Assembly: GCA_903875225.1 (NCBI GenBank)
Contig: CAIQVJ010000032.1
Coordinates: forward strand, 19,406-83,405
Direction of reading: 5' to 3'
DNA: 64,000 nucleotides
Source of the DNA: an uncultured Pseudomonadota bacterium
GTDB taxonomy: Bacteria; Myxococcota_A; UBA796; SXON01
Below are positions 27,101 to 34,459 of the stretch, piece after piece; the stretch's first letter is position 1; each line of letters starts with the position of its first letter. Below the pieces are notes generated by a model. That model did no database searches, was not told where the DNA came from, and saw nothing but the letters and a program-made list of their open reading frames with translations. The position numbers and the translations under genes are program-made.

Positions 27101-28889
27101 ACGCGCCACCACCGAAGCCCAGCGCACTCGCCTCACCCAGGCGCGGCTGGGGCTCCTGGATGCGGCGTCCGACCCAGCGAAGGTGATCGCCCTCTGGGTG
27201 CATTTCGCAGGGGAGAACCCGGGCGCCGAAGGGCGTCAGGTCTGGACCCAGGCGGCCGAGTTACTGCTGCGAATGGGCGCGCAGGACCGAATCCCCGAGT
27301 TGAAGGGAGACCCGGCGTGGGAGCGGGAGCTGATGGAGGGCCAGTCCCCCTCGACACTGCAGGGGCTGATCGACGCCGGGGACTATGCGGGGGCCTGGGC
27401 ACTCGTAGAGCGAAAGCCCCAGGGATCGGGCGGCCTCGACGAACGCACCGACTTCCTCCGGCGGGTCGAGTTCCTTGCCGGGGCGAGTGGCGAGCACGAC
27501 CGGATGGAAACCTTCCTCGATGCGTTCACCGCGGCGGTCGACCGCCGATCGGTTCTCGCTCAGCGTGCGGACGTCGCCCGAGCCCGAAATCTGGAGGCGA
27601 TGGGACGGGGGTGCGACGCGCTCCCGGTCCTCGCCAAGTTGACACACGGAGGCGTGGCCCCGGCCATCGAGAATGAAGTCGGCGAAGTCTACGGAAGAAC
27701 GCTCGGACGCTGCAAGTCCCCATCGGACGTCGAAGCAGCAGCGGAGCGGGTCGCCCTGGGCGGACCCGGCTCTGTGAACGAGCAACTCCTCCGCGCGTTC
27801 GCAGCGCAGCAACTGCTCGCGCGCCAGGATCCATCCGGGGCGATGACGGTGCTGGCCCCCCTTCGGGGGAGCGTGCTCGCACCGTCCGCCGCGTCCCTGG
27901 TCTACGAAACGCTTGTCTCCGGATTCGTCGCCACGGGGAACGCCCCGGGTGCGCTCGACGTCCCGACAGGGTTTCCCGCGGACGAGGGGCCATGCCCAGC
28001 CTGGATCGCGCTCGTTCGACAGTTGCCACCGGGGTCTCCCGAGGCCCCGAAAGCCCGGGAGGGCGCTATATCCCACTGTGACACCGCCACCATGCCCGTG
28101 GACGGGGTGCTCACACTTTCGAACGGGCTTGCCGCTGCAGATCCGACCGCTGCCGCCGCGATTGTCGATGAGGCGCAGCGCGGAACCCAGCGCTCCGCGA
28201 CTGACATCGGGCGCCTGAAGATACAGGGCGCCCGAATCCTTGCTGTGCAGGGACAACCGGCAAAGGCCCAGGCAGAACTTCGGGACCTGCTGGGGAACAC
28301 CCAACGTCTCGAAACCGCATTGGAGGCGTGCAACGAGCTCGTCCGGGTCGCCCAGTCGCCGGGCGGAGCAGACGCAGTCTCGGTGGAGGCTGGGGGATGT
28401 CTGGCCCGCTTCGGCGCCGATCCCAGGGCGACACAGACCCTGCTGAGCACCACGGTCGACGCGCTGCGCGCGCTTCAAGCCTGGGGCCCTGCGGCTGACT
28501 GGCAGCGTCGGGTCGTGGAGACCCACCCGGCAGCGGGAGACGCGCGCTCCAATGCGCTCTATGAACTTGCCCAGCTCCAACTGCACGGCGGGCTCGGCGC
28601 CCCGCGTGGCGCGAAGCCCTCGTGGCACGACGCGGTCGTAGAGGCGCTTCCGATGGCCACACCGGGGACCCCGCTGCGCGATAGCCTGATGGCCATGGAC
28701 CTCGCCTGGCAAGTCGAGCCCCTCACTTCAAACCCCGCTGCGCTCTCCGCCCTGCTCGACAGGACCCTGGGGCGAGCGCAGGACGGCTTGGCGGTGTTGG
28801 ACCAGGCCGCTGGGGATCTCGACGCGTGGGGAAGAAGGGAGGGGGCGGAAGCCTTGCGTCAACAGCGATCGCGAAGATCTCCCCCATGA
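24144..28889 (+). CDS. Giant pentapeptide-repeat / single-TM / TPR-solenoid protein, copy 2
   Basis: A 1,581-residue paralogue of the 10078 gene with the same plan. Residues 20-230 are pentapeptide repeats (GADLRGTNL, GADLSGANLDG, GARLAGASM). A single helix lies at about 254-275 (AIAALALAVAIGSGAVVS). About 1,300 residues of TPR-like helix pairs follow, probably periplasmic. Shared phrases include LYVLGEWDRAD, IADCQRQLGH, IDCDRASYL and GCLARFG, with the cysteines kept. It starts at a TTG at 24144 (MSDPNS...), matching copy 1's MSNT start; the ribosome site is weak. The stop overlaps the start of a GT-C-like membrane protein (ATGA at 28886-28889), so the pairing of giant and membrane protein recurs, here in reversed gene order. 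Function unknown. Confidence 0.83.
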   Translation: MSDPNSRTTLPSAGQRWRRRSFDGADLRGTNLALLHLQRVSLRGADLSGANLDGATLTHVDLTGARLAGASMRGASLKQVVLGQAVLDGIDARGAALESCTFTGLTGTSLTLAGGSLTEVTFSGSRFVGLDLDGATLRSVKFENVQIDGGSLVALRALTSAFSGGRISGCDLRGASAHDLELHTTHLIDCRLDGLLLRRCGLKGLVVQNGTAVGCMLDHCHGLADSCEAALLAAGATIVLPRHIRAWRRMRGNRPLQIAIAALALAVAIGSGAVVSNPALQPSPVLNYRMSLHADDAEGCAAVVSLGTILVERMRGTPAETTALLERIADCQRQLGHPDEAEGLLRRAAALTGNDPTMSAHALLALGDLLLARRDLAGAQQLLAELQVLSLEAPERLAALRFGEQVLVADHVSPRPRGAEPGPVSNDPWLPIELGIADAVTALPPPRGPLLGDTPSKLYVLGEWDRADALLGACSELGDDAKWQQVRSAAKQMVLGGAQDAALALLDRQRPGGGLSTPQRLGSLRMQVELLLDLDRAASAAALVDQQAPLQEPAAATELALLRAEVYLKTGALSNAEATLSGLRPAPGWAFDTTQRYAWLLAEVRLQSGAEKAAVEALDPLIHAVTDADSAAEVIQRLAEWAPRLSDPTLLQALLDRAHNPLIQAANERQALAMVTLRLKSQNRQLSATDPTFVALLSTGPEETLPEALALLLDAARERGTLNADLDSLLSTSRAMEDPVRRDRVALILATAARDDGQPARAQSILHGANLDSSPDPATRRGGWELGILTALELGRLDQAAEQCKRFPALDGELSSPGFLDVLSRVIQALQASGRWPESLELARAARQAPLDTDPGLWREVLVSLEAQGLEAEYAKEKEAARQKLGACQAERIQMEALLDLSRAPGAPDGIVEACKSSGRVEDRLAAAQVMGRAGWHDRADALLASIDPSVPTDDQRLGIDCDRASYLMASGRGQDAANLLEKSYARATTEAQRTRLTQARLGLLDAASDPAKVIALWVHFAGENPGAEGRQVWTQAAELLLRMGAQDRIPELKGDPAWERELMEGQSPSTLQGLIDAGDYAGAWALVERKPQGSGGLDERTDFLRRVEFLAGASGEHDRMETFLDAFTAAVDRRSVLAQRADVARARNLEAMGRGCDALPVLAKLTHGGVAPAIENEVGEVYGRTLGRCKSPSDVEAAAERVALGGPGSVNEQLLRAFAAQQLLARQDPSGAMTVLAPLRGSVLAPSAASLVYETLVSGFVATGNAPGALDVPTGFPADEGPCPAWIALVRQLPPGSPEAPKAREGAISHCDTATMPVDGVLTLSNGLAAADPTAAAAIVDEAQRGTQRSATDIGRLKIQGARILAVQGQPAKAQAELRDLLGNTQRLETALEACNELVRVAQSPGGADAVSVEAGGCLARFGADPRATQTLLSTTVDALRALQAWGPAADWQRRVVETHPAAGDARSNALYELAQLQLHGGLGAPRGAKPSWHDAVVEALPMATPGTPLRDSLMAMDLAWQVEPLTSNPAALSALLDRTLGRAQDGLAVLDQAAGDLDAWGRREGAEALRQQRSRRSPP

Positions 28890-30718
28890 ACCTCACGGAC
28901 TGGTCGCTGCTGCTGGGGGCGACCCTCCTGGGGGCGCTGAACCTGCGGGCATGGCACGCGTGGAGGCCGATCGGGGCTCTGCGCGTCCACTCGAGGTCGG
29001 AGTTCGTCCTGGATGTGGTGCTCTGGGTCACACTTTTCGCGATTTCGATCGCGTACCTGTGCCCGAGGTACTCGCTGATGAACCCGCGGCAAGTCCCATA
29101 CGGCCAGGACGCCGGCGACTACCTGCGCTGCATGCTGGCGATTCGGGATGGTGATCCGGCGATCTGGCAACCCCATCGGTACCCGCTGTTTCCCAGCCTG
29201 AGCGTGCTGTGGGCCCGCGCGTCCGGGGTGGACATCGCACGTGGCGCGCAGATGGTGGCGCTCTCGGCCGCCGTCGTCACCCCCCCGATCGTCTACGCCT
29301 TCGGCCGGACCCTCACCTCTCGGCCAGTCGCCTTCGCCGGAGCCGCACTTTCTCTGGAGCTCTGCTTCGAGCCCACCCTGCTGGGCAGCATAAATGCCTA
29401 CCCCCTCACCACCGCAATGTTCATACTCTCTTTGGCGACGGTCACGGCTGCCGTCCGCGACGGAGGTATGCTCCGCCACGTCGCGGCGGGTGTGGGACTG
29501 TCGCTGTATGGCAGCTCCACCGCAGCTGCATTTCCGACACTAGGCCTCGGTGCCGTTGCCGTCTGCGTGGCGACGATGGCGACGCACGGGCGGCGACCTT
29601 GGAGTCACCTGATCGGATTCATGCTCCCGCTGGGAATCTTCTGGGCGGTCTTCGCTGTTCTTCCGTTCCGGCTGTACCCACTGGAGGCGCTACTCTACGA
29701 GGTCCAGGAGTTCGAGCACCTGCTGGACCCCAGGCGACCTTTCCCAGACGTTGGCTGGAACGGGTCCACGGAAGCAGGGCTTCGCGGGTATTGGATACCG
29801 GGGCACGCATCGGCGTTGTTGCACCTTCGGGAAGTATTCACCTACCTGATCTTCCCGCCGGTCCATCCGGTTGGGCTGCCCGAGCGGTACAACCTGCTGG
29901 TGCCGTCCCTGGCCAGCGCGGTCGGCGCCCCCGAGCACCCCCTGTTCATGCTCGCTTCGCTGGTAGGCGTCGCCGGCGCGGGAGCGGGGGCAGCCGCCAC
30001 ACCGCGCAAGGTCGTCGCCGCGCTCGCCCTCAGCGGTCTGCTTGTGGCGCAGGCATGGAGCCTCACAGGCGCTTCGAGCTTTGTCTTTCGGTACGCCCAG
30101 GGGATGATCCTCGTCACCCCGGTCCTGCTCCTCGCCGCGGCCGCACTACCTGCGCGCCAGCTGCGGAGCTCGCTACCCAGGGCGGCAATTTGCTGGGCGC
30201 CGCTGATCGGGGTGATGTGGTGGGTGCTGGGGCCATCGCCGGGCGCCTTCGGGCGCGACGGATCGAACGACCGGCTCAAGCAGTGGAGCAACCCCCAGAT
30301 CCCTGTCGAGGCCGTGCTCTCGCTCAAGGCCCGGATCCAGCCGGACGACGTGCTGCTCGGGGTCAACGACGGCTTGCTCGGTCGAGCGCTGTTCGGCGGC
30401 AACACAGCCGAGGAGGGGGTGCTGGAGATGACGTCCACTGGCTCCTTCCGATTCAGGGCACCCGGGCTCGCCACCCGCCAGCGATGGCTGCTGTTGGGCT
30501 GCGTGGATCAGGCCGCACTGGATCAGAACCCCGGCATGATGGCGCTCAGGACGTTCCTCGACCAGAATGCCGACCGGTTTGAGCCTGTGGACCGCTGCAT
30601 CTACCACGACCTTCAGCCCACCCAGGCGATCGAGTTCGAGCCGATCGGGTGTATCCCGCGATCACCCCCCCTCCCCCCGGCGCCTCCGCTCCTGGGCGGC
30701 CCCCGGACCACTCCTTGA
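28886..30718 (+). CDS. Polytopic membrane protein, GT-C glycosyltransferase-like, coupled to giant protein 2
   Basis: A 610-residue membrane protein with about ten to eleven helices. Its first external loop contains PYGQDAGDYLRCMLAIRDGD and HRYPLFPSL, an acidic loop like that of GT-C transferases and similar in arrangement to the 8472-10073 protein (GDYVEVDFAGYCRSLGALRD). The last 150 residues form a soluble domain (VEAVLSLKARIQPDDVLLGV ... RWLLLGCVDQA). The Pro-rich C-terminus is unremarkable. Start ATG 28886 overlaps the stop of the giant gene; an upstream start at 28826 lies inside that gene. It is convergent with paralogue C across a 44-base gap. No exact family recognised. Confidence 0.65.
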   Translation: MNLTDWSLLLGATLLGALNLRAWHAWRPIGALRVHSRSEFVLDVVLWVTLFAISIAYLCPRYSLMNPRQVPYGQDAGDYLRCMLAIRDGDPAIWQPHRYPLFPSLSVLWARASGVDIARGAQMVALSAAVVTPPIVYAFGRTLTSRPVAFAGAALSLELCFEPTLLGSINAYPLTTAMFILSLATVTAAVRDGGMLRHVAAGVGLSLYGSSTAAAFPTLGLGAVAVCVATMATHGRRPWSHLIGFMLPLGIFWAVFAVLPFRLYPLEALLYEVQEFEHLLDPRRPFPDVGWNGSTEAGLRGYWIPGHASALLHLREVFTYLIFPPVHPVGLPERYNLLVPSLASAVGAPEHPLFMLASLVGVAGAGAGAAATPRKVVAALALSGLLVAQAWSLTGASSFVFRYAQGMILVTPVLLLAAAALPARQLRSSLPRAAICWAPLIGVMWWVLGPSPGAFGRDGSNDRLKQWSNPQIPVEAVLSLKARIQPDDVLLGVNDGLLGRALFGGNTAEEGVLEMTSTGSFRFRAPGLATRQRWLLLGCVDQAALDQNPGMMALRTFLDQNADRFEPVDRCIYHDLQPTQAIEFEPIGCIPRSPPLPPAPPLLGGPRTTP

Positions 30719-30762
30719 ATTCAGCCCGACCCCGGCGTCACCGCGTTCCCGCCGCCCCCCCG

Positions 30763-32574
30763 TCAATCCGACCCCTCACCCGGAACCACGCTGTTCATGT
30801 CCGCCCGCACGTAGACGGGGCCCACCGGAGTGTGCAGACGCACCCACTCCACGTCCGACAGGTGATCCATGACCTTGTGGGCGACGTACCTCGCACTGTC
30901 GTCCATGCGGTTGATCGACTCCTGCAGCAGGCTGGGTAGCGGCCCTGGAGCACCCAGGGGGATCTCCCGCAGCCCGTCCTGTTCAATCCAGGCCAGCACC
31001 TCGTAGCGGTTGGGGTCGAGGAGCTCGCCGGGCAGATCGCGCCGAAGCCCCCACAGCGGCGAGAGACAGGTGGCCATCGGGTCGTCGAGCCGCACGATCC
31101 AGCAGGTCGCGAGGCCGCGCTGCCGAACCGCCGAGATCACCAGCACCCTGTGTGGCGTCCCGGTATTCGGCAGGGCGTCGACGACGTCCGCGATGCCATG
31201 TGCCGCCGCGCCCTCGGTGGCCCGGGGGCCCTCGATGACGAAGTTCCCGACGAGCACCTTGTGCAGCAGCACATCGGCCGCGGTCCTCGGGCGTTGCCAG
31301 AACGTGAGCGCACCCCGCTCGTAGGAAGCCGCGAGGAGCGCCCCGGCGCACAACGCAGCCCGGAGCCGGGGGTGCTGCAAAGCGGTGAGGCCGGACGCCC
31401 CGCCAACGACCAGCGCGGGCAAGGCGGGGATGATGTACCAGTTCCCGAGGCGCTCGGTGAACGACAGCAGCACGAGCGGGATCAGGTGCATCCCCAGCAC
31501 CCCGAGGTTCGTACGACTGCGGTCGCGAAAACTGACACACAGCCCGAACCACACGAAGAAGACCAGCGGCATCCAGACGAGATGTCGGGCCAGCTCCTCG
31601 ATGTAGCCAAGCTGCTGGAACGGGAGAACGGCGTCCTCTGCGAACCAGTTGATGTTCGGCGCCGCGGGGGTCCCGATGTCTCCGTTCGCCGCCCCGTACC
31701 ACACATAGTGCCACGCATACTCCCGGCCCCGCCAGTAGATCGCGATCAGCACAGGCGGAGCCACGATAAGCACCAGCCCGAGCAGCCGACGCAACGGCTT
31801 CACGCCCTGCCAGGCCTGCCCGACCGCGAGATGAACCTGGGTGACGAAAGGCGCGAACACCGAGAGGGCGACGAGGAGCGTCCCGCTCGTGTTCTCCGGA
31901 AGGCGGAACGCCAGGAGCGTCAGGAGCACGACGCCCACGCAGTTCGCGAGCCTCGAGAACCCCTCCGACGACAGCAGCAGCACCGCCATCCAGACCGTGA
32001 CGGTGGCGAGCGGGATGCTGTCCTGGTGCACGAGGGAGAGGCCGAACAGGCCCGGCGTCCCGCAGGCCAGCACGGCCGCGAGCAGCCCGGTGAGCGGGCC
32101 ACGGAGCATACGACCAAGCTGGAAGGTGCCACCGAGCAGCAGTGCGAACCAGAACCTGAGCCCGAGCGCCGCGATGGCCGCGGAGCCCGGGATCAACGTC
32201 ACGAACACCGCCGCTGGCAACACGTAGAGCGGGTACGCGTTGTTGTAGTCGTGGCCCTGGTCCCAGATCCACCGCGTGGCCTCCCACCACGACCGCGGCT
32301 CTGCGGAGGGTGCATCGAACCCGGCCGCACAGTCCCATCCCACGTTGCAGTGCCCCACCGGCCTCCAGCCCTGGAGGACGCGAGCGAACCGGCTCATGAC
32401 GACATATGAGAAATGCTGGGTTGCCTGTGGGTAGTTCAGGCTCAGGTGGTCCCTGTACAGGCCCAGCGCGCCATCGCCCAGGAGGAGGAGCAGCAACAGG
32501 AGCACCGCCCGTTTCTGGATCCAGCTGAGAACGCCGGAAAGTGCGGGCTGGGTAGGGTCGGGGCTCGCTTGCAT
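30763..32574 (-). CDS. Polytopic membrane protein of an unrecognised family, paralogue C
   Basis: A 603-residue membrane protein, the third paralogue of the family at 20462 and 22258. The first loop reads YRDHLSLNYPQATQHFSY, then ARVLQGWRPVGHCNVGWDC, NAYPLYVLPAA, ENTSGTLLVAL, GNWYIIPAL, CWIVRLDDPMATC and LLDPNRYEVLAWIE. It keeps the paired cysteines and the closing TPVGPVYVR. The gene stands alone, convergent with the membrane protein at 28886-30718. The start is the ATG at 32574. Spread to a separate transcription unit suggests duplication within the locus rather than a strict operon role. Confidence 0.7.
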   Translation of the reverse strand: MQASPDPTQPALSGVLSWIQKRAVLLLLLLLLGDGALGLYRDHLSLNYPQATQHFSYVVMSRFARVLQGWRPVGHCNVGWDCAAGFDAPSAEPRSWWEATRWIWDQGHDYNNAYPLYVLPAAVFVTLIPGSAAIAALGLRFWFALLLGGTFQLGRMLRGPLTGLLAAVLACGTPGLFGLSLVHQDSIPLATVTVWMAVLLLSSEGFSRLANCVGVVLLTLLAFRLPENTSGTLLVALSVFAPFVTQVHLAVGQAWQGVKPLRRLLGLVLIVAPPVLIAIYWRGREYAWHYVWYGAANGDIGTPAAPNINWFAEDAVLPFQQLGYIEELARHLVWMPLVFFVWFGLCVSFRDRSRTNLGVLGMHLIPLVLLSFTERLGNWYIIPALPALVVGGASGLTALQHPRLRAALCAGALLAASYERGALTFWQRPRTAADVLLHKVLVGNFVIEGPRATEGAAAHGIADVVDALPNTGTPHRVLVISAVRQRGLATCWIVRLDDPMATCLSPLWGLRRDLPGELLDPNRYEVLAWIEQDGLREIPLGAPGPLPSLLQESINRMDDSARYVAHKVMDHLSDVEWVRLHTPVGPVYVRADMNSVVPGEGSD

Positions 32575-32780
32575 CGGCCGCGCCCACTAACACCACGCTC
32601 ACACGAGTGGCGGGAAGTTCACGCCTTGCCCCCTCTCTTTCGACGACCAGACGTTCGAATTCGAAGAAAATTCAGGCGGATCGAACCTTGTACGGCGTAT
32701 CTCCACGAGTATCTGCCTGCGGCCTTACGAAAGCGGCTGCCGCGCGCGGCGATCCCGGTTAGAATCGCTCGCGAGGTTCC
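32575..32780. promoter_or_regulatory. Divergent 206-base intergenic region, likely promoters
   Basis: The region is clearly AT-richer in its middle (around 32640-32720) than the surrounding genes and separates the divergent paralogue C and lipoprotein genes. A TAGAAT at 32759-32764 resembles a -10 element for the lipoprotein, but I see no matching -35 at the right distance. I see nothing coding here. Confidence 0.35.
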
Positions 32781-33521
32781 ATGCGTACGAGTCTGATGCT
32801 GATTGCGTTGATGCTCATCAGCGGCTGCCCCACCACTGCTCCCGAGGGAGGGGTGCCGAACACCGCACCCGCAGATCCGCCTCCTCCGGGGCTCGGAGAG
32901 CCCACCGAGGATGTCCGCGTCGAGCCGGGCACCGGTGTGATGGTCTCCGGCGTGTTCACCTACACAGGAGACGCGGAGGGCGTCTTTCGCGTCGACATCG
33001 CTTCTCCGCAGCCATCCGGCCCTCCGCGCGTCGTGACCAAGACGGTCGTGCCCGAGGCGGGCCCCTGGGAGGTCGAGCTGCCCAAGAACCTCGGCCCGAT
33101 CATCGTCACCGGGTTTGTCGAGCAGGGCCACGGGCCTGGGCCGACGACGCCGAACGCGACGGTCTACGGGCTGACCGTCGGCGAGACGCCGTTGGTCGAC
33201 ATCGTCATCGCCCCGGCAGTCCCAGGGGTCGTGGTGGGCAGCCCGCCGATCGTGACGTCCGCTCCCGCAGGCACCACCACCCTCGAAGGGACAGCACCGG
33301 TCGGCGACGGCACGCCGCCTACCGGCACGCCGCCCACCGGCGCGCCGCTCGAGGGCACGGCGCCGACGGGCCCGGGGTCCACCCCGCCCCCGGACGAGGC
33401 CGCACCGGTACCGGCAGACCCTGCCGCCGCCCCGGCCGGCACTGCCACTCCCGTCAGCACTGGAACGCCCGCCGCCGGAACCGCCGCGCCCAAGGCGACG
33501 CCCGCGACGCCGAAGCCCTAG
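32781..33521 (+). CDS. Lipoprotein with Pro/Thr/Ala/Gly-rich tail
   Basis: A 246-residue lipoprotein. A signal peptide ends at the lipobox LISGC (Cys16). Residues 45-140 form a beta-rich core (VMVSGVFTYTGDAEGVFRVD ... PGPTTPNATVYGLTVGE) that resembles a carboxypeptidase-regulatory-like or similar sandwich. The last 90 residues are low complexity with TPPTGTPPTGAPLEG-type repeats, probably an extended stalk. The stop overlaps the GTG start of the ColC-like gene (TAGTG), so it may be expressed with the sugar cassette, though no role there is evident. Function unknown. Confidence 0.75.
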   Translation: MRTSLMLIALMLISGCPTTAPEGGVPNTAPADPPPPGLGEPTEDVRVEPGTGVMVSGVFTYTGDAEGVFRVDIASPQPSGPPRVVTKTVVPEAGPWEVELPKNLGPIIVTGFVEQGHGPGPTTPNATVYGLTVGETPLVDIVIAPAVPGVVVGSPPIVTSAPAGTTTLEGTAPVGDGTPPTGTPPTGAPLEGTAPTGPGSTPPPDEAAPVPADPAAAPAGTATPVSTGTPAAGTAAPKATPATPKP

Positions 33522-34459
33522 TGCACGACGGCACCGGCGTCCTGATCACCGGCGGGAGCGGGTTCGTCGGGAGGGCGGTGGCGAGGGTGCTCCCACGCGC
33601 ACGAGCGCTGGCATCCCGCGACCTCGACCTCACGGACGGCGCGGCGGTTGCCTCGCGCATCGCCGAATGGCGGCCGGAGGTGGTCCTGCACCTTGCGGCG
33701 CGGGTGGGAGGCATCACCGCCAACATCGCCCTGCAGGCGGACTTCCTGATCGACAACCTGCGGATCGACGCCAACCTGATGGCGGCGCTCCGGGCGCACC
33801 CTCCCCGCCACTTCATCCCCATGCTGTCCACGTGCATGTACCCGGACCGGCTGGCGGACTCGTACTACCCGCTGGACGAGACCCGCGTCGAGGACGGCCC
33901 CCCGCCCCCCACGAACGCGGCCTACGCCGCGGCAAAACGGGCCTTGTGGTATGGCGCACGGGCGCTGTACGCCCAGTACGGGGTTCCCTACACCGCGCTC
34001 ATCCCCGCGAACCTGTACGGCCCGGGCGACCACTACGGCAGCGACAACAGTCATTTCCTTGCTGCAGCCATCACGAAGATCGAGGCTGCGCGCCGAAGCG
34101 GTGCCCCGAGCGTCTCGTTCATGGGGACGGGGCGGGCGCTGCGTCAGTACCTGCTGGTGGACGACCTCGCCCGCCTCGTGCAGGAGGTCGTCGCCGGGCC
34201 AGCCCACAACGCGACCTTCAACGTCGCACCCAGCGCGTGCCACACGATCGCGGACCTCACCCGCGCCGTCGCAGACGCGAGCGCGTATAGCGGAGAGATC
34301 CTGTTCACCGGCGCCGGACCGGACGGCCAGTACCGCAAGGACGTGACCTGCGAGCGGCTTCGGAGCGCGGTGCCGGCCTGGTCGCGGATCGAGACCCCCC
34401 TGATCGAGGGGATAGAGCAGACGCTCACCTGGTACCGGACTCATGTGGCACCTCGCTAG
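33521..34459 (+). CDS. NAD-dependent epimerase/reductase, GDP-L-fucose synthase / ColC-like
   Basis: A 312-residue short-chain-dehydrogenase-fold enzyme of the GDP-L-fucose synthase (Fcl/WcaG) group, to which ColC of colitose synthesis also belongs. It shows the nucleotide-binding GGSGFVGRAV, the RVGGITAN stretch, STCMYPD, the catalytic YAAAK (Tyr and Lys), NLYGPGDHYG, LRQYLLVDDLA, and DGQYRKDVT near the end. It would carry out C3/C5 epimerisation and C4 reduction of a GDP-4-keto sugar. The neighbouring ColD-like enzyme suggests that GDP-4-keto-3,6-dideoxymannose is the substrate, giving GDP-L-colitose. Fucose synthesis remains possible if ColD is not active. GTG start at 33521 overlaps the lipoprotein stop; its last 17 bases overlap the next gene. 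Confidence 0.82.
   Translation: MHDGTGVLITGGSGFVGRAVARVLPRARALASRDLDLTDGAAVASRIAEWRPEVVLHLAARVGGITANIALQADFLIDNLRIDANLMAALRAHPPRHFIPMLSTCMYPDRLADSYYPLDETRVEDGPPPPTNAAYAAAKRALWYGARALYAQYGVPYTALIPANLYGPGDHYGSDNSHFLAAAITKIEAARRSGAPSVSFMGTGRALRQYLLVDDLARLVQEVVAGPAHNATFNVAPSACHTIADLTRAVADASAYSGEILFTGAGPDGQYRKDVTCERLRSAVPAWSRIETPLIEGIEQTLTWYRTHVAPR

Noticed and set aside
25056..27203. 715-codon minus-strand frame inside the second giant gene
   Set aside because: Opposite strand of a clear paralogue pair; composition is shadow-like.
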